DNA of 32,659 nt, from NCBI GenBank assembly GCA_905215405.1, contig CAJMQE010000043.1, forward strand, positions 1 through 32,659, in the 5' to 3' direction. Below the pieces are notes generated by a model that searched no databases, was not told where the DNA came from, and saw nothing but the letters and a program-made list of their open reading frames with translations. Source of the stretch: an uncultured bacterium (GTDB lineage: Bacteria; Bacillota; Clostridia; Lachnospirales; Lachnospiraceae). Every line of letters begins with the position of its first letter. The first letter of the stretch is position 1. Of this stretch, positions 14,762-23,114 are shown piece after piece. The position numbers and the translations under genes are program-made.

Positions 14762-15670
14762 ATGTATCATATTTCAACAGAGCAGATGGAATATTTTCTG
14801 ACAGTTGCAAATCAGCATAGTTTTTCTGAAGCGGCAAAGAGGCTCTATGTCACGCAGCCTACAGTTACCAAATGGATCCAGAGGCTGGAAAAAGAACTTG
14901 GGCTGCAGCTTTTTGAGCGGAATAGTCGTAATGTCAGTCTGACGGCAGAGGGCAGATTGTTATATGTCAGATGGCTCGCAGTATGGAATGCATTGCAGGA
15001 TTCAATTGATGAAGCACACAAATCATACCAGTCGGAACAGAGAAATCTTTCAATCGGCCTTCGGTATGGCTATGATTATACATTTAATAATCTACTTTCT
15101 GTTTTTCAGAAACAGTATCCACAGATCACACTTGCAGTCTCTGTGATCGACTATCGGGAATTACAGGAACGGTTCAACAATAGAGAATTTGATGTGGTCG
15201 TGACGGATTCCTGGCAAAAAGAGGACTTGAGAAATGCAGTTGGTGATGTTGCACCTGCAGAGCCACTTTTACTTGCGGTAGCAAAACAGGATCCACTGGC
15301 TAGTAGAACCGTGGTCGGGGCCAAAGAACTGAGAGACCACAGATTTTATGCAATATCCAGGAGTGCAAGTTATAACGAATACCAGCATACGGTCGAATTG
15401 CTGGACAGTATGCAGATCCAGGGGCGACTCGCAGAACAGGAAAATATTCCAAGTCAGCAGGCGGCGGTACGGACAGGCCTTGGAATCGCAATCGCGGACC
15501 AGCTGTTCTTTAAGGGAAACGAACGAGAAATGTCACGGATTCGATTTGAAAATGGTAGCCTGAAACGTGCAAGAATCTGTTGCTGGCATAAAAATGACAG
15601 TAAATATGCGGTGCAGCGTTTTATCAGAATGTTACAGCACAATAAGTTCGCAGCACAAGTAAAAGACTAA
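14762..15670 (+). CDS. LysR-family transcriptional regulator
   Basis: A DNA-binding regulator with the LysR layout: N-terminal winged helix (residues about 2-60, MEYFLTVANQHSFSEAAKRLYVTQPTVTKWIQRLEKELGLQLFER), then a periplasmic-binding-protein-like effector domain (about 90-300). It is 302 aa from ATG 14762, the usual size; AAAGAGG lies 8 bases upstream, and a GTG at 14753 is in frame but inside that site. The neighbours downstream on the same strand, after 139 bases, are two chromate-transporter-family genes, which it probably controls. The effector is unknown and need not be chromate in an anaerobe. Confidence 0.93.
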   Translation: MYHISTEQMEYFLTVANQHSFSEAAKRLYVTQPTVTKWIQRLEKELGLQLFERNSRNVSLTAEGRLLYVRWLAVWNALQDSIDEAHKSYQSEQRNLSIGLRYGYDYTFNNLLSVFQKQYPQITLAVSVIDYRELQERFNNREFDVVVTDSWQKEDLRNAVGDVAPAEPLLLAVAKQDPLASRTVVGAKELRDHRFYAISRSASYNEYQHTVELLDSMQIQGRLAEQENIPSQQAAVRTGLGIAIADQLFFKGNEREMSRIRFENGSLKRARICCWHKNDSKYAVQRFIRMLQHNKFAAQVKD

Positions 15671-15689
15671 CTGGGTAATATTACAATTT

Positions 15690-15707
15690 ACCTATAGGTT
15701 TTATAAT
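15690..15707 (+). promoter_or_regulatory. Candidate promoter/operator for the CHR transporter pair
   Basis: A 10-bp perfect palindrome ACCTATAGGT (15690-15699) sits directly before a TATAAT (15702-15707). No good -35 lies at the correct distance, which suits a promoter that needs an activator such as the upstream LysR protein. Confidence 0.4.
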
Positions 15708-15809
15708 ATCTATGTATTTGATAAATATACCAGGATGGTCATATAATAGAAACATCGGAGAAAAGAGTTCTTTTTTCGACGGGATCAGATAAAAAGAAAG
15801 GGTGAAAGG

Positions 15810-16376
15810 ATGCAAAAAGAAAAGAAGAACAGGTCAGAATATCTGGCATTGTTCTGGACGTTTTTTAAGATTGGAGCTTTTACTTTTGGAGGCGGATATG
15901 CAATGATTCCACTGATCAAGAGGGAAGTTGTTACAAATAAAAACTGGCTGACAGATGAAGATATCATGGATGTCATTGCAATTGCAGAGTCTACACCGGG
16001 ACCGTTCGCAATTAATTCTGCAACTTTTGTTGGAAAACAGATAGGGGGATTTATCGGAGCGCTCTGTGCTACAATTGGCGTGTCACTTCCCTCTTTTGTA
16101 ATTATCCTGATAATTTCATTCTTTTTAAAGCAATTTGAAGAGTTGAAAGTGATTCAGTATGCATTTCAGGGGATACGTGCTGGCGTACTGGTACTGATCT
16201 TTGGAGCATGCGTTTCCCTGTTCAAAAATTGCGAACATCATATATATGATTATGTAATTATGCTTGCTGCATTTATTCTTGTCGCATTTCTGAAAGTAAA
16301 TGCAATCATAGTTCTTGTATGTGGAGCAGTGGCAGGGCTGATCCTGCAGAAACAGAATAAGGAGGAGAAAAAATGA
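15810..16376 (+). CDS. Chromate transporter family protein, half-size (first subunit)
   Basis: A single-CHR-domain membrane protein of 188 aa, the short type that works as a pair, in contrast with fused 2-domain ChrA of about 400 aa. It starts with the family signature FWTFFKIGAFTFGGGYAMIPLIKREV, followed by W-LTDEDIMDVIAIAESTPGPFAINSATFVGKQIGG and about five hydrophobic segments. AAAGGGTG is present upstream of the ATG. Its stop overlaps the start of the second CHR gene (ATGA), so the two are translationally coupled. Family members export chromate or take up or export sulfate-like oxyanions; the true substrate in this anaerobe is not evident. Confidence 0.92.
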   Translation: MQKEKKNRSEYLALFWTFFKIGAFTFGGGYAMIPLIKREVVTNKNWLTDEDIMDVIAIAESTPGPFAINSATFVGKQIGGFIGALCATIGVSLPSFVIILIISFFLKQFEELKVIQYAFQGIRAGVLVLIFGACVSLFKNCEHHIYDYVIMLAAFILVAFLKVNAIIVLVCGAVAGLILQKQNKEEKK

Positions 16377-16924
16377 TATATCTACAATTATTCTGGACTT
16401 TTTTTAAGATCGGTTTATTTACTTTTGGTGGTGGGTATGCAATGCTGCCCATGATTCAGGCTGAAGTTGCAGCAAAGGGGTGGCTTGCAGGAGATGAGCT
16501 GATCAATTTTGTTGCAGTCTCGGAAGTGACACCAGGGCCATTTGCTGTCAATGTCTCTACTTATGTGGGAAGAGAAGTCGGAGGTATTCTGGGAGGATTT
16601 CTTGCTACATTTGGCGTTGTTCTTCCTTCGTTTATCATTATTCTACTGATCGCCGGCTGTTATCAGAAATTTAAGAAGAATCGCATTGTAAATGGCTGTA
16701 TGGCAGGACTGCATCCGGTTGTTGTCGGACTGGTCGGTTCCGCGGCAGTTTCTGTTCTGGGTTCTGTTTTCCCAGTTACTCAGCTTCATGAATTCATAAG
16801 TATCGCAAGTCTGAAGAGTTTGTTCGTAGTAGTACTTGCGGGTGTGCTCATGGTAAAAAAAGTACATCCGATTTTGATCATTGTAGTTTGTGCCGCATGT
16901 GGAATCGTATTTGGATATCTGTGA
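16373..16924 (+). CDS. Chromate transporter family protein, half-size (second subunit)
   Basis: A 183-aa paralogue of the preceding gene, again with FWTFFKIGLFTFGGGYAMLPMIQAEV and EVTPGPFAVNVSTYVGREVGG, and about five to six hydrophobic segments. Short CHR proteins insert in opposite membrane orientations and act as a heterodimer (established for Bacillus subtilis ChrS/YwrA-YwrB-type pairs); the ATGA overlap supports a 1:1 complex. GGAGG lies 5-8 bases before the ATG inside the first gene. The pair was probably made by tandem duplication. Confidence 0.92.
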   Translation: MIYLQLFWTFFKIGLFTFGGGYAMLPMIQAEVAAKGWLAGDELINFVAVSEVTPGPFAVNVSTYVGREVGGILGGFLATFGVVLPSFIIILLIAGCYQKFKKNRIVNGCMAGLHPVVVGLVGSAAVSVLGSVFPVTQLHEFISIASLKSLFVVVLAGVLMVKKVHPILIIVVCAACGIVFGYL

Positions 16925-17007
16925 CAGGGGAAAATATGTTGCCATCAGGAAACAGTTCAAGCCTGTATGAATATAGTAGACATATAGACGAATAAGAGCT
17001 GAAGGTA

Positions 17008-17112
17008 ATGACGATACAGGAATTACTTGTAATATTATTTCTATCTTTTTTTATGGTGATTTTATCACGGGTAAAATATTTATTAAAATTAAAGATCCGG
17101 GAGAAATATTAA
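17008..17112 (+). CDS. Possible tiny membrane peptide (34 aa)
   Basis: ATG 17008 opens a 34-residue frame with one hydrophobic helix (IQELLVILFLSFFMVILS) and a basic tail (RVKYLLKLKIREKY), the typical make-up of small bacterial membrane peptides. GAAGG lies only 2 bases before the ATG, which is too close for a good ribosome binding site, and the frame ends 3 bases before the terminator stem. It is plausible but unproven. It is the only candidate gene in 16925-17231. Confidence 0.3.
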   Translation: MTIQELLVILFLSFFMVILSRVKYLLKLKIREKY

Positions 17113-17114
17113 AA

Positions 17115-17163
17115 ATACACCAGGTCTGCCATAACTTTTTCTGGCAGAGCTGGTGTTTTTTTG
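17115..17163 (+). terminator. Strong intrinsic terminator after the CHR operon
   Basis: ACACCAG (17117-17123)/CTGGTGT (17150-17156) and CTGCCA (17126-17131)/TGGCAG (17142-17147) form one long stem with a small internal loop, followed by seven T. Confidence 0.93.
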
Positions 17164-17231
17164 TCTGGATTCGTGCTGGTATTTTTTAGGAGTCCAATGT
17201 TGATATTTTCCCAATAAGTCAGCTGCCGTTT

Positions 17232-18089
17232 TTATCCTAGATGTAAATGTCGGTATTCGCTTGGAGAGCAGTGGTGAAAAGTGCGGAATACACGGTTAAA
17301 GGTGGAGATACTGTTAAAGCCGGAAGCAAGGGCGATATCCAGAATAGAAAATTCATTGCAGAGCAACATATCGGTCGCATTAGAAATCCGGACATTGAGC
17401 AGGTAGTCATAAAAGGATTTGCCTGCGTGCATTTTAAAGAAACGACAAAAATGTGATTTGCTAAAGCCAGAGTATTTTGCAACGTCGAGCAGCGTGAGAT
17501 CTTGCTTGAAGTGACTGTTAATATAACTGCACACCGATAGAAAAAGGTCGACATTATGCTGGCTGATGGTTTCGCTGGAGGATTGTCCGGCAAAAAGCTG
17601 TGGATTACGTCCAATCTGTACAAAAAAGTCTGCAAGCAGCGAAAAGATTCGCGTTTCATAAAAGGAGCCAGCATTAAAATATTCTTTTTCGACAGCGAGA
17701 AGAAGCGTAGCGAGTGTTGTTGCAATTTCAGGGTACTGGCTTTTTCGAATCAGAAAATAAGGACGCATGAGCGTGATCAGAGAGTACATTTCCCGATTGT
17801 GAAACAATATGGAATGATTGAGCTGCAGGATGATACGTTCACCAGCTTTACTACTGGCACGCAGGGAATGGAGTTCTCCGGGTGGAATAATGCAGATATC
17901 GCCTTCCTCAAGCTGTAGTTCTGCTTCTTTGATGGTTGCAATATATTGTGCACGACATGGCATGATAATTTCCATTCCGGAATGCCAGTGGAATGGATAG
18001 GTAGTCATAAAAGCATTATGATAGAGCCGTACTCCGTTTTCTGTCTTATAAGAGATCGTTTCACAGGTCCCGTCCAGATGTTCAATCAT
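17232..18089 (-). CDS. AraC-family transcriptional regulator with cupin sensor domain
   Basis: A 285-aa sugar-responsive type regulator. The N-terminal cupin domain (about 15-150) has the HWHSGMEIIM and EEGDICIIPPGELHSL motifs. The C-terminal double helix-turn-helix spans about 185-285 (LTLLDVAKYSGFSKSHFCRFFKMHAGKSFYDYLLNVRI... ILDIALASGFNSISTFNRVFRTFHHCSPSEYR). It is transcribed divergently from a GH3 glycosidase with 219 bp between them, the usual position of a local activator of carbohydrate genes. The inducer is unknown but probably a small oligosaccharide or its product. Confidence 0.94.
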   Translation of the reverse strand: MIEHLDGTCETISYKTENGVRLYHNAFMTTYPFHWHSGMEIIMPCRAQYIATIKEAELQLEEGDICIIPPGELHSLRASSKAGERIILQLNHSILFHNREMYSLITLMRPYFLIRKSQYPEIATTLATLLLAVEKEYFNAGSFYETRIFSLLADFFVQIGRNPQLFAGQSSSETISQHNVDLFLSVCSYINSHFKQDLTLLDVAKYSGFSKSHFCRFFKMHAGKSFYDYLLNVRISNATDMLLCNEFSILDIALASGFNSISTFNRVFRTFHHCSPSEYRHLHLG

Positions 18090-18205
18090 ATAGATTCCTC
18101 TTTCCCTTTTAGATTAATCAGATATTATTAGCTTACAACTGGTACATTTCGTTAATTCATAGCATTATTTTAACAAAACTGCGGAAATCTTACAAGGCGG
18201 CTGGC

Positions 18206-18211
18206 TATAAT
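18206..18211 (+). promoter_or_regulatory. -10 element of the GH3 promoter
   Basis: TATAAT (18206-18211) lies about 100 bases before the GH3 start. There is no recognisable -35 at 16-19 bp upstream, which fits a promoter that needs the divergent AraC-type activator. Confidence 0.4.
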
Positions 18212-18308
18212 ATGAGAATATCTGAGCATAGGTTGCGGATAAATGATAAGATTCTAAGAAGCACTTTCTTTATACTCTAAGTATCAAATACAGTAAGGAG
18301 ATGAAGAA

Positions 18309-20471
18309 ATGGATCTGGTGGACAACAAGGAGAAAACAGATGCCATGCGCAGACGGGCAAAGGAACTGGTCAGTCAGATGACACTGGAAGAAAAAGTATT
18401 TCAGACATTACATAGTGCGCCAGCAGTAGAACGGTTGCATATTAAAGGATATGACTGGTGGAACGAGGCGCTTCACGGTGTCGCAAGAGCCGGAACTGCA
18501 ACGGTATTTCCACAGGCAATCGGATTGGCAGCAACATTTGATGAGGATCTTATTGAGGATGTCGCAGATGCAATCTCGACAGAGGGGCGCGCAAAGTTCA
18601 ATATGCAACAGGAATCGGAAGATACCGGAAGGTACAAAGGTTTGACTTTCTGGGCGCCAAATATCAATATTTTCAGGGATCCCAGATGGGGAAGAGGCCA
18701 TGAGACCTATGGAGAAGATCCTTATCTGACATCTAGAATGGGCATTCGCTTTATCAGAGGAATTCAGGGGCATGATGAAAATTATCTGAAAGCAGCGGCA
18801 TGTGTAAAACATTTTGCAGTACACAGCGGTCCCGAAAATCTACGGCACAGTTTTAATGCCGAAGTATCGAAAAAGGATCTTTTTGAAACATATCTTCCTG
18901 CATTTCAGGCATGTATTCAGCAGGCAAATGTAGAAGCAGTTATGGGAGCTTACAACAGAACTAATGGAGAGCCATGCTGTGGTAGTCCGACATTGCTACA
19001 GGACATATTAAGAAAAAAGTGGCATTTTCAGGGTCACGTAGTATCTGACTGCTGGGCGGTCAGAGATTTTCACGAACATCATCATGTAACAGACACACCG
19101 GTAGAATCAGCGGCATTAGCCATGAATAGTGGTTGTGATCTAAATTGTGGCAATATGTTCTACTATCTGCTGGAGGCAGTTCGATCTGGAAAAGTGCAGG
19201 AAACAAGGCTGGATGAGGCGGTCACCAATCTGTTTACCACGAGAATGAAGCTTGGGGTATTCGATGACAAAGGTGATAACCCTTATGATAAAATTCCATA
19301 CGAAGTTGTGGATGCAAAGGAAATGCAGGATCTGAATCTGAGAGCAGCGACACAGTCTCTTGTGCTTCTGAAAAATAAAGATCACATTCTGCCACTGAAT
19401 CCCGACAGGATTAAAACATTGGGAATCATCGGACCGAATGCGAATAGCAGGAAGGCGCTGGTCGGTAATTATGAGGGAACAGCATCCAGATACATTACAG
19501 TAACAGAGGGTATTCAGGATCTTCTGGGCGATAAAACAAGAGTCCTGGTCTCTGGTGGTTGTCATCTGTATAAGGATGATTGGAAGAATGACAGATCATC
19601 AGAAGTCAGAGGAATCTGCAAAGCAAGTGATGTTGTAATCGTCTGTCTTGGACTTGATGCAGGAATCGAAGGAGAGCAGGGAGATGCCGGAAACGACTTT
19701 GCAAGCGGTGATAAGCGGGATCTATCGCTTCCCGGAAAACAGGAAGAAATATTACGGATAGCCAAAGAAAGCGGCAAGCCAGTGATTCTACTTCTGCTTT
19801 CCGGAAGTGCCTTGGCTGTTACCTGGGCACAGGAACATGTTGATGCCATTATGCAGTGTTGGTATCCTGGCGCCCTGGGTGGAAAGGCCATTGCCAATGT
19901 GCTGTTCGGTATTAGCAATCCACAGGGAAGACTGCCGGTTACATTCTACAGAACAACAGAAGAACTGCCGGCATTTACAGATTACAGCATGAAGAAACGG
20001 ACCTATCGGTTCATGCGTCAGGATGCGTTGTATCCATTCGGATTTGGACTTGGTTATTCCAGATTTGAGTACACGGGGGTGAAGATGGATCGTAGCATAG
20101 TGGCGAAAGATGGACTGGACTGTCGGTTCACGCTACACAATACAGGAACGTGTGATGACACTGAAATCGTACAGGTCTATGTAAAGGCACAGAGTGAGAA
20201 TACACCAAATCCTCAGTTAAAGGCATTTAAAAGAGTAGCAGTCAGACAGGGAGAAAAGATACATATGACAATGCATTTGCCATTGTCAGCATTTGTCCTG
20301 ATCAATGAAGATGGTGAAGAGTATTTCTACGATGGAGAATATGCAGTTTATATCGGAGGAAGTCAGCCGGATGGTAGAAGTATTGTACTGAAGGGACAGA
20401 GTCCTGCATGCAGTAAGGTTACTGTGCAGGAAGAACTGACAAGAGGTAGGAACACATCAACAAAAAGGTAG
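18309..20471 (+). CDS. Glycoside hydrolase family 3 (beta-xylosidase/beta-glucosidase type), cytoplasmic
   Basis: A retaining exo-glycosidase removing terminal beta-linked sugars from imported oligosaccharides. The order is typical GH3: N-terminal barrel (about 10-320) with YDWWNEALHGVAR, FWAPNINIFRDPRWGRGHETYGEDP, CVKHFAVHSGPE, and the nucleophile in VVSDCW (Asp247); alpha/beta sandwich (about 350-560) with LGLDAGIEGEQGD providing the likely acid/base Glu; C-terminal fibronectin-type domain. The W-W-N-E and P-R-W-G-R-G-H-E-T-Y-G-E-D-P pattern is closest to beta-xylosidases, but specificity in GH3 is hard to read. It is 720 aa with no signal peptide, so intracellular. AAGGAG lies 8 bases before ATG. 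It is followed by a sugar-binding lipoprotein gene 75 bases on. Confidence 0.95.
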   Translation: MDLVDNKEKTDAMRRRAKELVSQMTLEEKVFQTLHSAPAVERLHIKGYDWWNEALHGVARAGTATVFPQAIGLAATFDEDLIEDVADAISTEGRAKFNMQQESEDTGRYKGLTFWAPNINIFRDPRWGRGHETYGEDPYLTSRMGIRFIRGIQGHDENYLKAAACVKHFAVHSGPENLRHSFNAEVSKKDLFETYLPAFQACIQQANVEAVMGAYNRTNGEPCCGSPTLLQDILRKKWHFQGHVVSDCWAVRDFHEHHHVTDTPVESAALAMNSGCDLNCGNMFYYLLEAVRSGKVQETRLDEAVTNLFTTRMKLGVFDDKGDNPYDKIPYEVVDAKEMQDLNLRAATQSLVLLKNKDHILPLNPDRIKTLGIIGPNANSRKALVGNYEGTASRYITVTEGIQDLLGDKTRVLVSGGCHLYKDDWKNDRSSEVRGICKASDVVIVCLGLDAGIEGEQGDAGNDFASGDKRDLSLPGKQEEILRIAKESGKPVILLLLSGSALAVTWAQEHVDAIMQCWYPGALGGKAIANVLFGISNPQGRLPVTFYRTTEELPAFTDYSMKKRTYRFMRQDALYPFGFGLGYSRFEYTGVKMDRSIVAKDGLDCRFTLHNTGTCDDTEIVQVYVKAQSENTPNPQLKAFKRVAVRQGEKIHMTMHLPLSAFVLINEDGEEYFYDGEYAVYIGGSQPDGRSIVLKGQSPACSKVTVQEELTRGRNTSTKR

Positions 20472-20546
20472 TTTCGTTTTACAACTACCAGGGGTTTTCT
20501 GCAGGATGGTCAGGAGAAGTGCATCCTGCATGAGATGGAGGTTAGT

Positions 20547-22118
20547 ATGGGAAATAAATGGAAAAAAACAGTAGCAATGGGGCTGGTCCTTACAACATCA
20601 CTGGGACTTGCAGCCTGTGGAAGCAGTACGACTGGAGCCAGTGCGGATAAGAGTAAAGATGAAGTTGTGAAACCAGATCAGATCAAGGTCATGGCTGATG
20701 GAACCGTGGTTACGGAGCCAAATGGTGCAGAGGAATTTTATGCACAGTTAAAAGATGCAACAGGAGTCGATGTCGAATGGATCAGACCGGATCACTCAGG
20801 GTACTATGATGCAGTCGCAAATGCATTTAACGATGAGTCTTCTATTCCAGATGTAGTCATTCTTTCCAGTGATTATTATGCCTTGTATGCAGCAAGTGGC
20901 ATGCTCTGGAATATGTCAGATGCCTGGAAAGAATCTGATATTGAATCCCGTCTGGTCGACAGTGCGAAGAACATCTATCAGACATACCAGGTCAAAGGGG
21001 ATGACGGCGAGGATGGACTTTATGGTCTCTGCCCTGTGGCGACAGGTGCAGGATGCTGTACTTATGTCAAAGAGGAATGGTTGAAACAGGCCGGATACCA
21101 GAGATCTGATATTGAGGATAAGACCCTGACATTTGATGAGTACTACACAATGTTAAAGAAAATGCATGAGGCAACAGGGAAAACGGTTCTTTCAGCTTCC
21201 GGGTATGTTGGCAAAGATGCTCCTTACACGAATTATCTTCCAGAGTTTTATCAGCAGGCAAAATTCTCATTCTATAAGGATGCTTCTGGAAAATATGTAG
21301 ATGGATTCAGCGAGCAGGCTATGAAAGATGCACTGGAAAGAATTAAGACAGGTGTGGCTGATGGTATTATTGATAAAGAAAGTATCAATAACTCTACTGC
21401 AGATGTCAGAAATAAATTCTATGCAGATAATACAGGTGTATTTACATATTGGTATGGAACCTGGGCAAAAACGCTCAAAGATACCTGCGCTGACAAAGGT
21501 CTGGGAGATCTGATCGCAATCAAACCAATCAAGGAGCTTGGTTTTTATTCTATGAGAGTAGAACCTGTATTCGCTATTACAAGTAATGCCAAGAATCCAG
21601 AGGGAATCTTTGAATACTGGCTGTCCAAGATGGTCGATGGTGGCGAAGTTCAGCGTCTGTGGACATACGGAGCAAAGGGAACTCATTGGGATGATAAGGC
21701 AGAAACGGTAACGCTTGAGGGAAAAGAAGATCAGCCGGATACGTATGAAGAAGGTCAGTTTCATTTCCTTCCATCTCCAGAAAAACCTACTGGATATATG
21801 CAGAAGAATTATGTAGATCCGGGTTCAGGTATTACGAAACTTGAGATTGGTGACCCTGCATACGATGCAATGTCAGATGTAATTAAGGATAATAAGAAAT
21901 TCTTCCTTGCAAATTGTGAACCAAGTACAATTATTCCTATGACAGATGAGTACGGTGATAATATTTCAGATATTAATAAAGCAAGAAATCTTGCCGTAGC
22001 TAATGTTGTCACAGGAGAGATGAGTGCAGATGAAGCAATCAAAGATTACAATGATAAAGTAGGCAGTTTGGTAAAAATCGTTCAGGATTCCTTGAATAAA
22101 CTGGATGGTACCAAATAA
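20547..22118 (+). CDS. ABC-type extracellular solute-binding lipoprotein (carbohydrate-type)
   Basis: A membrane-anchored receptor delivering a sugar or oligosaccharide to an ABC importer. The signal peptide MGNKWKKTVAMGLVLTTSLG ends in the lipobox L-A-A-C (Cys24), followed by a Ser/Gly linker and a family 1 / LipO-like binding domain (DATGVDVEWIRPDHSGYYDAV..., SIPDVVILSSDYYALYAASGMLWNMSDAW). It is 523 aa, in the larger range typical of oligosaccharide receptors. ATG 20547 is preferred because GGAGG is 5 bases before it; the upstream ATG 20535 overlaps that site. It sits in an operon with the GH3 enzyme. No permease or ATPase gene follows, so the partners are encoded elsewhere. Confidence 0.92.
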   Translation: MGNKWKKTVAMGLVLTTSLGLAACGSSTTGASADKSKDEVVKPDQIKVMADGTVVTEPNGAEEFYAQLKDATGVDVEWIRPDHSGYYDAVANAFNDESSIPDVVILSSDYYALYAASGMLWNMSDAWKESDIESRLVDSAKNIYQTYQVKGDDGEDGLYGLCPVATGAGCCTYVKEEWLKQAGYQRSDIEDKTLTFDEYYTMLKKMHEATGKTVLSASGYVGKDAPYTNYLPEFYQQAKFSFYKDASGKYVDGFSEQAMKDALERIKTGVADGIIDKESINNSTADVRNKFYADNTGVFTYWYGTWAKTLKDTCADKGLGDLIAIKPIKELGFYSMRVEPVFAITSNAKNPEGIFEYWLSKMVDGGEVQRLWTYGAKGTHWDDKAETVTLEGKEDQPDTYEEGQFHFLPSPEKPTGYMQKNYVDPGSGITKLEIGDPAYDAMSDVIKDNKKFFLANCEPSTIIPMTDEYGDNISDINKARNLAVANVVTGEMSADEAIKDYNDKVGSLVKIVQDSLNKLDGTK

Positions 22119-22170
22119 ATCTGATGGAAACAAATTTTGATGCACAAAGAAAAATCTGACCATCCAAGCG

Positions 22171-22234
22171 GATAAGAAAAAGTTGATAAGATAAAGCTAA
22201 TAAAAAACTGACAAGAAAAAGCTAATAAAAAAGT
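22171..22234 (+). repeat. 25-bp tandem repeat in the tail of the sugar operon
   Basis: GATAAGATAAAGCTAATAAAAAACT (22185-22209, given here as its two halves GATAAGATAAAG and CTAATAAAAAACT) is followed directly by a second copy (22210-22234) with three or four changes. A partial copy GATAAGAAAAAG (22171-22182) precedes them. It is non-coding, AT-rich, and lies just before the operon terminator. Confidence 0.7.
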
Positions 22235-22255
22235 AAATGAGTGACTACATGCAAA

Positions 22256-22316
22256 AAGACATGGGAACAGTAACGAAGACAATCCGCATTCGTGCTGTTC
22301 CGATGTCTTATTTTAT
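22256..22316 (+). terminator. Intrinsic terminator after the sugar-binding protein gene
   Basis: GACATGGGAACAG (22258-22270) pairs with CTGTTCCGATGTC (22295-22307) with a single mismatch, followed by TTATTTTATG. The loop is 24 bases. Confidence 0.8.
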
Positions 22317-22376
22317 GTGCCAAATGGTTACTACTGATCGTGCAGATACGTTACTGTTCAAAGACTGTTATTAAAA

Positions 22377-22850
22377 TTAAAATGCAGTGTTTAAAAGATA
22401 GATCTGCAGATTCAGATATCCTGCAAAGGTGACCCATAGAAGATAAGGAATCTGAAGAAGGGCGGCAGTCTTATTGATCCGATAGAAGGAAATGATCATA
22501 TAGAGGATTGCGAACCACATAGCAATCAGAATGATGAAAGCAAGCCCAAAATTCCTCAGGTTGAAAAATACAGGAGACCAGATGAAATTCAGGAATAACT
22601 GAAACCAGAATGCCAGTGTAGCGTTTGTTTTGTCAGCAGATTCGGTTTCTTCAATTAGATAGGAACTAATGCCCATTAAGATAAAAAGAATGTTCCATAC
22701 AACTGGGAAAAGCCAGGAAGGAGGAGCCAGAGCAGGCTGCTTGATGGTTTCATACAGATTCATGTTATTTCGGGTCAGCAGCCAGGAAAGAGCGCCAACA
22801 CCAAGACAGATAATAATGTTGATAAAGAGGGATTTCCAATTAATTTTCAT
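22377..22850 (-). CDS. tspO: TspO/MBR family tryptophan-rich sensory protein
   Basis: A five-helix membrane protein of the TspO (translocator protein) family, which binds porphyrins and other ligands and acts in stress or tetrapyrrole responses. It is 157 aa, the standard size. Signatures: the loop KQPALAPPSWLFPVVWNILFILMGISSYL after the first helix, FWFQLFLNFIWSPVFFNLRNFGLAF, and the closing PYLLWVTFAGYLNLQIYLLN. The start ATG (minus strand) follows CGGAGAA. It is monocistronic. It lies next to iron-regulated genes, but there is no matching palindrome between them that would clearly control tspO. Confidence 0.94.
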   Translation of the reverse strand: MKINWKSLFINIIICLGVGALSWLLTRNNMNLYETIKQPALAPPSWLFPVVWNILFILMGISSYLIEETESADKTNATLAFWFQLFLNFIWSPVFFNLRNFGLAFIILIAMWFAILYMIISFYRINKTAALLQIPYLLWVTFAGYLNLQIYLLNTAF

Positions 22851-22894
22851 AATATTCTCCGTTCTCGGATTGCATCCATTTGTTCAAATATATG

Positions 22895-22946
22895 CTTAAA
22901 AACAGTGAAATATATGTATCAATATCGTGAAATGTATGTTTTTAAG
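22895..22946. repeat. Inverted repeat enclosing two direct repeats upstream of tspO
   Basis: CTTAAAAACA (22895-22904) is exactly complementary to TGTTTTTAAG (22937-22946). Between and overlapping them, GTGAAATATATGT (22905-22917) recurs as GTGAAATGTATGT (22927-22939), 22 bp or two helix turns apart. It lies 45-95 bp before the tspO start and could be a regulator site. Confidence 0.6.
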
Positions 22947-23032
22947 ACTTGAGCTGCGCCCCAAAAGGCGATGCATAAATTTTGGGACAGGTGAAATACT
23001 AAAAATAATTTCAAATTATTGGGAGAAAGTTA

Positions 23033-23064
23033 TTGACATAAAACAATAGTTAGAGTAAACTAAC
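23033..23064 (+). promoter_or_regulatory. DUF3793 operon promoter with iron-regulator palindrome (site 3)
   Basis: TTGACA (23033-23038), 17 bp, TAAACT (23056-23061). The palindrome GTTAG-AGTAAA-CTAAC (23049-23064) covers the -10, in the same position relative to the promoter as the feoA site (16 bp after the first base of the -35 in both). Confidence 0.75.
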
Positions 23065-23073
23065 ATCATAAGC

Positions 23074-23106
23074 AATGGACGAATCCCTTTCATCCATTTA
23101 TTTTTT
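23074..23106 (+). promoter_or_regulatory. Leader hairpin with T run, possible attenuator
   Basis: AATGGA (23074-23079)/TCCATT (23093-23098) and GAA/TTC inside it form a stem with one mismatch, followed by TATTTTTT. It lies in the leader between the promoter and the second palindrome and looks like a weak intrinsic terminator in front of the operon. Confidence 0.45.
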
Positions 23107-23114
23107 AATGATAG

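Noticed and set aside
22955..22996. GC-rich stretch with CCCAAAA/TTTTGGG as a riboswitch candidate
   Set aside because: The pairing is short, there is no alternative terminator fold, and no known motif is recognised.
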